Source of the DNA: SHZI01 sp041396045
GTDB lineage: Bacteria > Pseudomonadota > Gammaproteobacteria > Steroidobacterales > GCA-2729495
NCBI GenBank assembly: GCA_041396045.1
Contig: JAWKZI010000002.1
Location: forward strand, 62,001 to 126,000
Length of the DNA: 64,000 nucleotides
Direction of reading: 5' to 3'
Of the stretch, positions 53,535-62,724 are shown piece after piece. How positions within the stretch are numbered: position 1 is the first letter of the stretch; each line of letters begins with the position of its first letter. The translations under genes and the position numbers were made by a program. The notes below the pieces were generated by a model. It searched no databases. It saw only the letters and a program-made list of their open reading frames with translations, and was not told where the DNA came from.

Positions 53535-54992
53535 ATGGCCAGGCCCCCTGAAGCACAACTTCCCATGCCTTTCTGGAGCAGGGCGGGAATTGATCAATCC
53601 ACAACGTCCCTGCAGCAGCCAGAGTCGCCATCAGAAGCGACGCAGACGGTGCTTGCCGAACCGGAGGCTACGCCCGGAGAAACTGTACAGCTCTGGCTGT
53701 GTATCTATCTGCCAGCACTGACACAGGAGTCCCGCAACAGGAAGCTCGACGAAGTCACCCTGTACAAGCTTGCCGACTGGGCGATCCGCTTTACGCCGGT
53801 TGTGAGCATAAGTTCCGGCCACGCCCTGCTGCTTGAGATCCAGGGGAGCCTGCGTCTGTTCAAGGGTCTGGACAGGCTGTGGGCGCGAGTCGCCCATGGC
53901 CTGCATACGCTGAAATATGCAACAGGCGACGAGGTCCTCATGGCCTGTGCCCCCACGCACCGGGCAGCATTATGGCTGGCTCGTGCCGGTGTCAAAACGC
54001 CAGTACGCAGTCACGCGCAGTTGCGCCAGATTCTTGCTGTCGTTGAGCTTCAGTATCTGGGCTGGCCGGCGCGCACCGTTCAAGCCCTGTCACAAATGGG
54101 AGTGACAACGGTGGGGGAGTGTCTGCGGCTTCCGCGAGCGGGTCTTGCCCGACGCCTGGGACCCGACTGCGTGCGCGCACTGGATCAGGCGCTGGGCCGG
54201 TATCCAGACCCACAAATATTGCACACGCCATCGATATGTTTTGATGATGAGCTGGAGCTGCCCGCTGAAAGCAGCAACACAATATTGCTGCTCGCCGGCT
54301 TTCAGCAACTCTTTGGGGACCTGCAGAAGATGCTCGAGAAGCGGCAGGCCAGCGTTCGCGGCGTGTGGTGCCGGTTCAAACATCCTGGTGGCCAGGAGAC
54401 GCGTCTGCGTCTGGGTTTGCAACAGGCAGCAGGACCGCTGGAGGCAACCAGTCGTTTGCCTGAACTCCTTGGTCTGCGTCTGGCAGCGCTGGCGCTGACT
54501 GCACCAGTAGTTTGTGTGGCCTTGCGAGCGACGCTGGAACCCGGCCAGGTACCCACCGGCAGGGATCTGCTCGGCGATAACCTGTTGCCGGAGGGTGGAA
54601 TCAAGGTTTTGCTGGAGCGCCTGCGGGCACGACTGGGAGAGCAGGCAGTACAGGGCGTCGCATTACGTGCGGAACATCGGCCGGAGAAAGCCTGGTACGC
54701 AGTACTGGATCCTTTGGCCGCGTCCGGGGGTCATTCCCGGTTACCGGTCAGCTCATCCCGGCCAGTGTGGTTGCTGCCGGTACCTCAGCGCTTGCCACTC
54801 ATTGCCGGACAACCGGCCTGGCAGGGGAAACTGGTTCTGGAGCAGGGACCCGAACGCATCGAGAGTGGCTGGTGGGATGGTGACGATGTGCGTCGGGATT
54901 ACTACCGGGCCAGCAATCCGGAGGGCTCGATGCTCTGGGTGTATCGCGACTTGCGCAGCCAGCACTGGTATCTGCAGGGCATGTTCGGATGA
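53535..54992 (+). CDS. imuB: Y-family polymerase-like protein ImuB
   Basis: 485 residues. Scaffold of the mutasome, a catalytically dead Y-family polymerase. Where active Y-family enzymes have the metal-binding DMDAFFA motif, the sequence reads LWLCIYLPALTQES, lacking the acidic residues, as known for ImuB. Other segments: LYKLADWAIRFTPVVSI, LLLEIQGSLRLFKGL, YLGWPARTVQALSQMGVTT and a C-terminal part ending RSQHWYLQGMFG. The first 50 or so residues are a Gln/Pro/Glu-rich extension, so the start is uncertain. Overlaps dnaE2 by four bases. Confidence 0.93.
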   Translation: MARPPEAQLPMPFWSRAGIDQSTTSLQQPESPSEATQTVLAEPEATPGETVQLWLCIYLPALTQESRNRKLDEVTLYKLADWAIRFTPVVSISSGHALLLEIQGSLRLFKGLDRLWARVAHGLHTLKYATGDEVLMACAPTHRAALWLARAGVKTPVRSHAQLRQILAVVELQYLGWPARTVQALSQMGVTTVGECLRLPRAGLARRLGPDCVRALDQALGRYPDPQILHTPSICFDDELELPAESSNTILLLAGFQQLFGDLQKMLEKRQASVRGVWCRFKHPGGQETRLRLGLQQAAGPLEATSRLPELLGLRLAALALTAPVVCVALRATLEPGQVPTGRDLLGDNLLPEGGIKVLLERLRARLGEQAVQGVALRAEHRPEKAWYAVLDPLAASGGHSRLPVSSSRPVWLLPVPQRLPLIAGQPAWQGKLVLEQGPERIESGWWDGDDVRRDYYRASNPEGSMLWVYRDLRSQHWYLQGMFG

Positions 54993-57900
54993 GTGCCTAT
55001 GCTGAATTGCATTGCCTCAGCAACTTCACGTTTCTGCGTGGCGCGTCTCATCCGGCCGAACTGGTGGAGCGTGCTGCTGTTCTTGGCTATACAGCCCTGG
55101 CATTAACCGACGAATGTTCCGTAGCCGGTGTCGTCCGGGCGCACGTGGCCGCGCGTCACCATGCGCTGAAGCTGCTCATCGGCAGCGAGTTCCGGGTGGC
55201 TGACGGTCTGCGTCTGGTTGTACTGGTTGCCGATCGCGACGGTTATGCAGCCTTGTGTGGCCTGATTACCCGGGGGCGCCGGGCAGCCGGCAAGGGCAGC
55301 TATCACCTGGTACGCGGTGATTTCGAGTCCTTGCCGGACAGTTGTCTGCTGTTGTGGTTGCCATCGACTGACCCGCCGGATCCTGCTGATGCCCGCTGGC
55401 TGCAAGCGCACTTCGCCGGGCGTGTCTGGCTCGCCATCGAGTTGCACGCCGATGGCGACCCGGCCGGCCGCTGCCAGCGTTTGCTGGCTTTTGCCACGGC
55501 AACCGGCCTGTCACCGGTTGCCGCAGGCGATGTACACATGCATGTGCGGGGTCGGCGCGCCGTGCAGGACACACTCACAGCCATTCGTCGCCACTTGCCG
55601 CTGGCGGCCAGTTCGGCCGGATTGCATCCCAATGGGGAACGGCATTTGCGTACCCGTGCCGAACTGGCGCACCTCTACCCGGCTGAATTGCTGGCAGCCA
55701 CGGTGCAACTCGCTGACCGTCTGCACTTTTCACTGGACGAGTTGCGTTACCAGTATCCGCATGAGCTGGTGCCGGCAGGCCATACGCCCACGAGCTGGTT
55801 GCGGCATCGAACCTTTGAAGGCGCAGCGCAACGCTGGCCGGACAGTGTTACCGACAGTGTTCGCAAGCTGGTAGAGCGTGAACTGGCACTGATCGCCGAG
55901 CTGCGCTACGAAGCCTACTTTCTGACAGTCGACGATATTGTGCGCTTCGCCCGCAGCCGGAGCATTCTTTGCCAGGGGCGTGGCTCGGCAGCCAATTCCG
56001 CGGTGTGTTTCTGTCTGGGTATTACCGAAGTGGATCCGGCGCGTATGTCGTTGCTGTTCGAGCGCTTCATTTCCCGTGAACGCAATGAGCCACCGGATAT
56101 CGATGTGGACTTCGAGCACGAGCGGCGCGAGGAAGTCATCCAGTACATCTATACCCGCTATGGCCGGGAGCGCACCGCGCTCACCGCCACAGTGATCACC
56201 TATTGCCCCCGTAGCGCCATTCGCGATGTTGGCCGGGCGCTCGGTCTGCCCGATGCCTGGATCAGGCCAATCGCCCACAACCTGCAATGGTGGGACGGTC
56301 TGCGCATCGCACCCGAGCGTGTGCGAGAGGCCGGCATTGATCCGGACAGTCCGCTGATAAGACAGTTGCTGACTCTGGCTGGCACCTTGATCGGCTTTCC
56401 CCGGCATCTGTCGCAGCACGTGGGTGGTTTCGTGATGACCGAGGAGCCACTGCATCGGCTTGTGCCCATCGAGAACGCCGCGATGGCGGACCGGACCGTG
56501 ATCCAGTGGGACAAGGACGATCTCGATGAACTGGGTTTTCTCAAGGTGGATGTACTGGCCCTCGGCATGTTGTCGGCGATCCGGCGCAGCTTCGATCTGC
56601 TGAAGGCAACGCGCGGTCTCGAACTCACGCTGCATAACGTACCGCCCGAAGATCCGGCCGTGTACGCGATGATCAGCCGGGGCGATACCATGGGCGTATT
56701 CCAGATCGAGTCCCGGGCCCAGATGGCCATGTTGCCCAGGCTTAAGCCCCGCTGTTACTACGACCTGGTGATCGAGGTGGCCATCATCCGGCCGGGCCCG
56801 ATTCAGGGCGACATGGTGCATCCCTACCTGCGACGCCGGAGTGGAGAAGAGCCGGTGAGTTATCCCAGCCCGGCAGTGCGTGAGGTGCTGGAACGCACGC
56901 TTGGTGTACCCATTTTCCAGGAGCAGGTCATGCAACTTGCGGTCGTTGCCGCAGGCTTCACGCCGGGCGAGGCAGACCAGTTGCGTCGGGCGATGGCCGC
57001 CTGGCGCCGGCGCGGTGGTCTGGGGCCTTTCGAGGAACGACTGATCACGGGCATGCGGGTGCGTGGCTATTCTGAAGTCTTTGCCCGACAGATCTTCAGG
57101 CAGATCTGTGGCTTCGGCGAATATGGTTTTCCGGAGTCCCATGCAGCCAGCTTTGCCTTGCTGGTGTATGTCTCGGCCTGGTTGAAGCACCATGAACCGG
57201 CGGTCTTTTCCTGTGCCCTGCTGAACAGCCAGCCCATGGGTTTCTACGCACCGGCGCAACTGGTGCAGGACGCACGACGTGCCGGGGTGAACGTGCGGCC
57301 CGTCGCCGTCAACCACAGTGACTGGGATTGCACGCTGGAACCGGAACCCGGGCCGCCGGGTCAGGTGAAGAATGGTCGATGGGCTCTCAGGCTCGGTCTG
57401 CGTCTGGTAACAGGCTTCAAGCAAGTGGACGGCATGCGGCTGGTGGCACGGCGCGAGAACCGGCCCTACCACGATGTACAGGATCTGCATGAACGTTCTG
57501 GTGTATCGCCAGCGGCATTGGGGCTACTGGCCGCAGCGGGCGCGCTGGCTGGAATCGCCGGGCATCGTCACCAGGCGCGCTGGGCTGTGGCAGGTGCCGA
57601 GTCACCCTTGCCGATACTGCCGGCACTACGCTTCCAGGAGGGGATTCCGTTATTGCGCACACCCGGCGAGGGCGAGAATATTGGCGCTGATTATCAGAGC
57701 ATGGGTCTCACACTGGGCCGGCATCCTCTGGCCCTGCTGCGTCGTCGACTGCGTTGCCAGGGCATCCGCACCGCCAGTGAACTGCGGGCAATGGCCAATG
57801 CCATGCCAGTACGGACAGCGGGTATCGTCACGGCGCGTCAGCGGCCGGGCAGTGCCAAAGGCGTTACGTTTGTGACTCTGGAAGATGAAACCGGCTATGT

Positions 57901-58084
57901 GAACCTTGTCGTCTGGCCACAACTTGCCGAGCGTCAGCGACGGGTGCTGCTGGAGTCACGACTGCTTGGCGTGTGGGGTCGACTGCAACGGCAGGGTGAA
58001 GTGTTGCATGTGGTTGCCAGGCGGCTTGAAGATCACAGTCAGCTACTGGGCACACTCCTGACGAGTAGCCGGGATTTTCGTTAG
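54989..58084 (+). CDS. dnaE2: Error-prone DNA polymerase DnaE2 (ImuC)
   Basis: 1031 residues, complete. C-family polymerase for translesion synthesis under SOS control. PHP domain from the N-terminus (YAELHCLSNFTFLRGASHPAELV, LALTDECSVAGVVRAH), polymerase active site with SILCQGRGSAANSAVCF and the acidic PPDIDVDFEHERREEV, KVDVLALGMLSAI, FGFPESHAASFALLVYV-like finger motif (GEYGFPESHAASFALL), and an OB-fold near the end (TVGIVT-like RTAGIVTARQRPGSAKG). Last gene of the lexA operon. Confidence 0.97.
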   Translation: MSAYAELHCLSNFTFLRGASHPAELVERAAVLGYTALALTDECSVAGVVRAHVAARHHALKLLIGSEFRVADGLRLVVLVADRDGYAALCGLITRGRRAAGKGSYHLVRGDFESLPDSCLLLWLPSTDPPDPADARWLQAHFAGRVWLAIELHADGDPAGRCQRLLAFATATGLSPVAAGDVHMHVRGRRAVQDTLTAIRRHLPLAASSAGLHPNGERHLRTRAELAHLYPAELLAATVQLADRLHFSLDELRYQYPHELVPAGHTPTSWLRHRTFEGAAQRWPDSVTDSVRKLVERELALIAELRYEAYFLTVDDIVRFARSRSILCQGRGSAANSAVCFCLGITEVDPARMSLLFERFISRERNEPPDIDVDFEHERREEVIQYIYTRYGRERTALTATVITYCPRSAIRDVGRALGLPDAWIRPIAHNLQWWDGLRIAPERVREAGIDPDSPLIRQLLTLAGTLIGFPRHLSQHVGGFVMTEEPLHRLVPIENAAMADRTVIQWDKDDLDELGFLKVDVLALGMLSAIRRSFDLLKATRGLELTLHNVPPEDPAVYAMISRGDTMGVFQIESRAQMAMLPRLKPRCYYDLVIEVAIIRPGPIQGDMVHPYLRRRSGEEPVSYPSPAVREVLERTLGVPIFQEQVMQLAVVAAGFTPGEADQLRRAMAAWRRRGGLGPFEERLITGMRVRGYSEVFARQIFRQICGFGEYGFPESHAASFALLVYVSAWLKHHEPAVFSCALLNSQPMGFYAPAQLVQDARRAGVNVRPVAVNHSDWDCTLEPEPGPPGQVKNGRWALRLGLRLVTGFKQVDGMRLVARRENRPYHDVQDLHERSGVSPAALGLLAAAGALAGIAGHRHQARWAVAGAESPLPILPALRFQEGIPLLRTPGEGENIGADYQSMGLTLGRHPLALLRRRLRCQGIRTASELRAMANAMPVRTAGIVTARQRPGSAKGVTFVTLEDETGYVNLVVWPQLAERQRRVLLESRLLGVWGRLQRQGEVLHVVARRLEDHSQLLGTLLTSSRDFR

Positions 58085-58125
58085 CTGGCTGGTGAAGCAG
58101 CCGGACTTCAATCGGGGAGTGTATT

Positions 58126-60495
58126 TTGTTTTCAGGGAATGGCATGCGGTTGGTGGCCAGCACATTCACGCTGCTGACCGGGCAGGGCAGTGTGGCAGCG
58201 CCTGCCGCCGCTACGGCTCCTTTGCCTGAAATTCTTGTGACCGCACGTCGCCTGCCGGAACCGCTGGCCACGCTGCCATTGTCGGTAACCGTGTTCGGTG
58301 CGGATCGGATACAACAGCAGCATGCGACGACCGTGGATGACCTCGCCCGCTTCACGCCGGGATTTTCGTTCAGTTCGGCAACCGGTCGTGGTCCCAACTC
58401 CAACCGCCCGGTAGTCCGGGGTCTGACCACGATCCGCAACGGCATTGCCAATTCCACCGTGGCCGCAACTTTCGTGGACGGGGTGTATCTGGGTGGCTCC
58501 AGTCAGTCCACACCTCTTTATGATCTGGAACGTGTAGAGATCCTGCGTGGACCGCAGTCGGCCGAGTTCGGTCGTGCCACTTACGCCGGTGCCATCAACT
58601 ACATTACCCGCAACCCGGGGACGAAACTCGCGGGATCTGTAGAGCTGACCGGTGCGGAACACGAAACCCGGCGTGTGAACGGCTGGCTCGGTGGCCCGCT
58701 CGCGGGTAAGTGGTTGCTCTTCCTGCTCAGTGCCGGGGTGGATGAGTATGGTGGTGAGTACCGGAACACCAGGGACGGCAGTACGGTCGGTGGCGAATCA
58801 TCGCGCGATGTCGCCCTGAAACTTCAGGCGAAACCTGCTGCAGCCCTCGACATCACCTGGCGGATTGCACTGCAGACTACCGATGACGACCATTTCGCAA
58901 GCTGGCTACAGCCGCGGACAGTCAACAACTGCTGCTTTCGTGCAGCCGATGCGCCCAGAGCCCGTGAATATTATCGTGGCACAGCCCTCACATCCGATAC
59001 GGTCACGTTATATACGGATGCGCTGGAAAAAGCCGGCGGCGCGGGCACCCGACTTGACCGGACTCTCAGCACGCTCAGCATCAACTGGCAAATCACCGGC
59101 GACTGGACGGTCTCCAGCCTGACAGGTGGCGTTCGGGACCAGATCCAACGCGGCTTCGATTCCTCCTTTGCGGCCTACGATCCGCTGCCGTTTTTGCCTG
59201 GATCATTTTTGCAGCGCGACCAGCTTGAGCAACGGGACTTCTCGCAGGAAATCCGTTTGACGTCGCCGCGGGACGGTGCGTGGCGCTGGACCGGCGGCGT
59301 CTACTACTACCGTGGCAGTCTCGATGAGCTGGTCGAAAATCGCGTGATCGTTGCTCCGGATGGCAGCATTACAGTCGCCCCCAATTTTGGCGACCTGGCC
59401 CGCCAGGAAGTTGGGAACCGGGCACTCTTCGGCAGCGTTGAAACTGACCTGCCGCACGAGCTGGTGGCCGGATTCGAGCTTCGTTATGCGGCTGACGAAG
59501 TCCGGGTGGGGAGTGTGCCAAACGAACCTGGTGCCGCGTCCGGACCAGTTTATAACGCGACGTTTCGTGGTATTTCGCCGCGCTTCACCATGACGTGGCA
59601 AGCGAACCCGGAGCTGATGCCCTATCTGAACGTCGCACGCGGACAGTCGCCGGGCACCTTTAATGCCGATGTACCGGACAACGCAACAGGCATGCCCGAC
59701 GAGCGCTACCGGAACGTCGACGAGGAGGTGGTCTGGAGCTATGAACTAGGCCTGCGCGGTGAACTCGACCGTATCGCGACGCGCTACGCGCTCGCCACTT
59801 ACTACCTGGATGTCCGGGACCAGCAGACGACGGGAATCATAGAGTTGCCCAGCGGGGGGGCTGCAACGATTCTCGATAACATCGGGCGCACAAGCGTATG
59901 GGGCCTGGAATTCGAGTCGTCCTCGCAGCTCACTGACCGTCTCTGGACTGCCATGAGTTATGCCTGGACCCACTCCAGGATTCGCAGCCAGTTCAGCGAA
60001 GAGCAGGCTGATCTGCGGGGGGGTAACGGCACGCCAGCCGATCTGGAAACGCTCGGAAATGTGGCCGGAAACACGACACCACGCGTGCCTGAGCACATGG
60101 CTGCGGTGGAAGTGCAGTATCGGCAGATGCTGGGGGATCGCCTTGCAGCCTACATCGGCGGCGACTGGAGCCTTGAATCCTCGCGCTATGCCCAGGAAGC
60201 CAACCTGATCGAGACGGGCACCCGCTCGCTGCTCGGCCTGCAGGCCGGGCTGGTCTGGCACGACCTGGATTTGAAACTCTGGGTACGGAACCTCAGGGAC
60301 GACGACACACCAGTGGATGTACAGCGCTATTTTGACCGTCGTTCCGGAATACTGCCGTCATGTTCCGGCTATGTAACGGCAGGCACCGCGCCGCCTGGCA
60401 CGATTTGCGCCGGTTCATCGACCAGTCCACGCGCATTTGCCATCAGTCTGCCACGGGGCCGTCAGTTCGGTGCGACGCTGCGCTACCGTTTCTAG
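58126..60495 (+). CDS. TonB-dependent outer-membrane receptor
   Basis: 789 residues from TTG 58126; ATG 58144 is an alternative with a short signal region (RLVASTFTLLTGQGSVAA). A TonB box-like EILVTARR leads into the plug domain: LPLSVTVFGADRIQQQHATTVDDLARFTPGF, FVDGVYLGG, LERVEILRGPQSAEFGRATYAGAINYITRNP. The long beta-barrel follows and ends with a terminal aromatic strand (QFGATLRYRF). Substrate cannot be told. It may be energised by the ExbBD pair encoded at 37 kb. It ends 90 bases before nirS. Confidence 0.93.
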   Translation: MFSGNGMRLVASTFTLLTGQGSVAAPAAATAPLPEILVTARRLPEPLATLPLSVTVFGADRIQQQHATTVDDLARFTPGFSFSSATGRGPNSNRPVVRGLTTIRNGIANSTVAATFVDGVYLGGSSQSTPLYDLERVEILRGPQSAEFGRATYAGAINYITRNPGTKLAGSVELTGAEHETRRVNGWLGGPLAGKWLLFLLSAGVDEYGGEYRNTRDGSTVGGESSRDVALKLQAKPAAALDITWRIALQTTDDDHFASWLQPRTVNNCCFRAADAPRAREYYRGTALTSDTVTLYTDALEKAGGAGTRLDRTLSTLSINWQITGDWTVSSLTGGVRDQIQRGFDSSFAAYDPLPFLPGSFLQRDQLEQRDFSQEIRLTSPRDGAWRWTGGVYYYRGSLDELVENRVIVAPDGSITVAPNFGDLARQEVGNRALFGSVETDLPHELVAGFELRYAADEVRVGSVPNEPGAASGPVYNATFRGISPRFTMTWQANPELMPYLNVARGQSPGTFNADVPDNATGMPDERYRNVDEEVVWSYELGLRGELDRIATRYALATYYLDVRDQQTTGIIELPSGGAATILDNIGRTSVWGLEFESSSQLTDRLWTAMSYAWTHSRIRSQFSEEQADLRGGNGTPADLETLGNVAGNTTPRVPEHMAAVEVQYRQMLGDRLAAYIGGDWSLESSRYAQEANLIETGTRSLLGLQAGLVWHDLDLKLWVRNLRDDDTPVDVQRYFDRRSGILPSCSGYVTAGTAPPGTICAGSSTSPRAFAISLPRGRQFGATLRYRF

Positions 60496-60585
60496 CAACC
60501 GCCATCATTGGTACTTTCCCCGATAGCAAAATCCGGCTCGTGCGGTAGCCTCGCGCCATTGCCCCGCGGCTGCAGGAGTTGTCAG

Positions 60586-62724
60586 ATGCGTAGTGCTTTT
60601 CTTCGCCGGTCGCCAGCGGCGATCATCGTCTGTACAGCACTAATTCCCCTGGTCGGCATTCCGTTTCTCGCCAGAGCTGACGACGCCGCAGAACACAAGG
60701 CGGAGGTCGCCCAAAGCACGGTGAAGTCAAAGGATCTGGAAAAGGGCAAGGAGCTTTACCTGCAGAACTGCGCAGCCTGTCATCAGCCGGACGGGCAGGG
60801 CCTTAAGGGCGCATTCCCGCCGCTGGCCAACTCAGACTTTATTGCCGCCAATCCTGGTTCCGTGCTGGAAACCACCATCAAGGGCCGGCAGGGCAAGATC
60901 ACCGTGAACGGCGTCGACTACAACAACGTGATGCCCGCGATGAGCTACCTGAGTGACAAGGATTTAAGCCGGATCGTCACGTTTGTGCTCAACAGCTGGG
61001 GCAATCCCGGTGGTCGGGTGACGCAAAAGCATGTGGCAGATTTTCGGGCACGTACGGAAACGGAGGCCAAACAGGCCGCTGGTGAGCGCCATCCCGGAAC
61101 CGGCGAGGCTGAGCAAGCTTATGCGTCCCAGCCCTCACAGTTGACAGAAGCCCGACCCCGCAAGACGCCCGGCGGGCCGCCGATTACCGAGGCCGAATAT
61201 GCCCGGGCGACCCGGATCTTTTTCGAGCGCTGTGCGGGGTGTCACGGCGTGCTGCGCAAGGGCGCCACTGGCAAGCCGTTGACGCCCGACATCACGACGG
61301 TCAAGGGCACGGAGTACCTGAAGGCGCTGATCAACTTCGGCTCGCCGGCGGGTATGCCCAATTGGGGAACGTCTGGCGAACTTACCGTGGAAGATATCGA
61401 CTTGATGGCGCGTTTCCTGCAGCACGAACCACCGGCGCCACCGGAATGGGGCATGGCAGACATGAAAGCCTCATGGAAGGTAATCGTGCCGGTTGAAGAA
61501 CGGCCGACGCAACAGCAGAACAAGCTCAATCTCGATAACATTTTTGCCGTTACCTTGCGTGATAGCGGTGAGGTTGCCCTCATCGACGGTGATACCAAGC
61601 AGCCGGTTACATTTATCAAGACGGGCTATGCGGTACATATCTCGCGGCTGTCGGATTCCGGTCGCTATGTCTTCACGATCGGCCGCGACGGCAAACTCGA
61701 TCTGATCGACCTGTGGATGCCGGTACCGAAGACCGTGGCCGAGATTCGCGTGGGTCTGGAAGCACGTTCAGTGGAGTCCTCGAAGTTCAAGGGCTACGAG
61801 GACAAATATGCCATCGCAGGGGCCTACTGGCCGCCGCAGTTTGTGTTGATGGATGGCGCTACGCTGGAGCCACTGAAGATCGTCTCGACCCGCGGGATGA
61901 CAGTAACCGACCAGGAGTACCACCCGGAGCCGCGGGTAGCCGCTATCGTGGCCTCGCACCAGCATCCCGAATTCATCGTCAACGTCAAGGAGACCGGACG
62001 GATACAGCTGGTCGACTATAGTGATATCGAGAATCTGGGCATCACGACGATTGATGCCAGGGAGTTCTTGCACGATGGCGGCTGGGACTCGACCCACCGC
62101 TACTTCCTGACGGCGGCCAACAAGTCCAATACCGTAGTCGTGGTCGACTCAAAGGATCGAAAGTTGATTGCGAGGGTGCCGGTGGACGAGATTCCGCATC
62201 CGGGTCGGGGTGCCAACTTCGTGCATAAAAAGTTTGGCCCGGTGTGGGCGACTAGCGCACTGGGCAACGACAAGATCACACTGATAGGCACCGATCCCGA
62301 CGGTCATCCTGACCACGCATGGAAAGTGGTACAGGTGTTGAAGGGGCAGGGCGGTGGTTCGCTGTTTGTAAAGACGCACCCCAAATCGCGCAATCTGTGG
62401 GTGGACACGCCACTAAATCCGGAAGAAAAGATCAGTCAGACCGTAGCGGTCTTCGATATCGACAATCTGGACAGAGGCTACAAGGTGTTGCCTATCGCCG
62501 CATGGGCACAGCTTGGCCCGGGCGCAAGGCGCATCGTGCAGCCCGAGTACAACCGGGCGGGCGACGAGGTATGGTTTTCCGTGTGGAGCGGCATGACCGA
62601 AGAGTCGGCGATCGTTGTGGTCGACGACAGAACGCGCAAACTGAAGAAGGTCATCAAGGGCCCCCGGATCGTCACACCGACCGGCAAGTTCAATGTCTTC
62701 AATACGGTACACGATGTGTACTGA
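60586..62724 (+). CDS. nirS: Cytochrome cd1 nitrite reductase with an extra N-terminal cytochrome c domain
   Basis: 712 residues. Periplasmic reduction of nitrite to nitric oxide. Signal peptide (residues 1-31, FLRRSPAAIIVCTALIPLVGIPFLARA), then two c-heme domains: CAACH at 62-66 with likely Met ligand in MPAMSYL, and CAGCH at 216-220. The d1 beta-propeller follows from about residue 305. Heme d1 His is in GYAVHISRLSDSGRY; both active-site His are present, SHQHPEFIVNVKETG and FLHDGGWDSTHRY. The end, ITPTGKFNVFNTVHDVY-like, is typical NirS rather than NirN. The first c domain resembles NirC-type cytochromes, making a fusion. ATG 60586 chosen for the signal peptide. No d1 biogenesis genes are nearby. 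Confidence 0.93.
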   Translation: MRSAFLRRSPAAIIVCTALIPLVGIPFLARADDAAEHKAEVAQSTVKSKDLEKGKELYLQNCAACHQPDGQGLKGAFPPLANSDFIAANPGSVLETTIKGRQGKITVNGVDYNNVMPAMSYLSDKDLSRIVTFVLNSWGNPGGRVTQKHVADFRARTETEAKQAAGERHPGTGEAEQAYASQPSQLTEARPRKTPGGPPITEAEYARATRIFFERCAGCHGVLRKGATGKPLTPDITTVKGTEYLKALINFGSPAGMPNWGTSGELTVEDIDLMARFLQHEPPAPPEWGMADMKASWKVIVPVEERPTQQQNKLNLDNIFAVTLRDSGEVALIDGDTKQPVTFIKTGYAVHISRLSDSGRYVFTIGRDGKLDLIDLWMPVPKTVAEIRVGLEARSVESSKFKGYEDKYAIAGAYWPPQFVLMDGATLEPLKIVSTRGMTVTDQEYHPEPRVAAIVASHQHPEFIVNVKETGRIQLVDYSDIENLGITTIDAREFLHDGGWDSTHRYFLTAANKSNTVVVVDSKDRKLIARVPVDEIPHPGRGANFVHKKFGPVWATSALGNDKITLIGTDPDGHPDHAWKVVQVLKGQGGGSLFVKTHPKSRNLWVDTPLNPEEKISQTVAVFDIDNLDRGYKVLPIAAWAQLGPGARRIVQPEYNRAGDEVWFSVWSGMTEESAIVVVDDRTRKLKKVIKGPRIVTPTGKFNVFNTVHDVY

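Noticed and set aside
55730..57490. 586-residue open frame antisense to dnaE2
   Set aside because: Fully shadowed by the polymerase core; composition is that of a complement reading, with no domain pattern.
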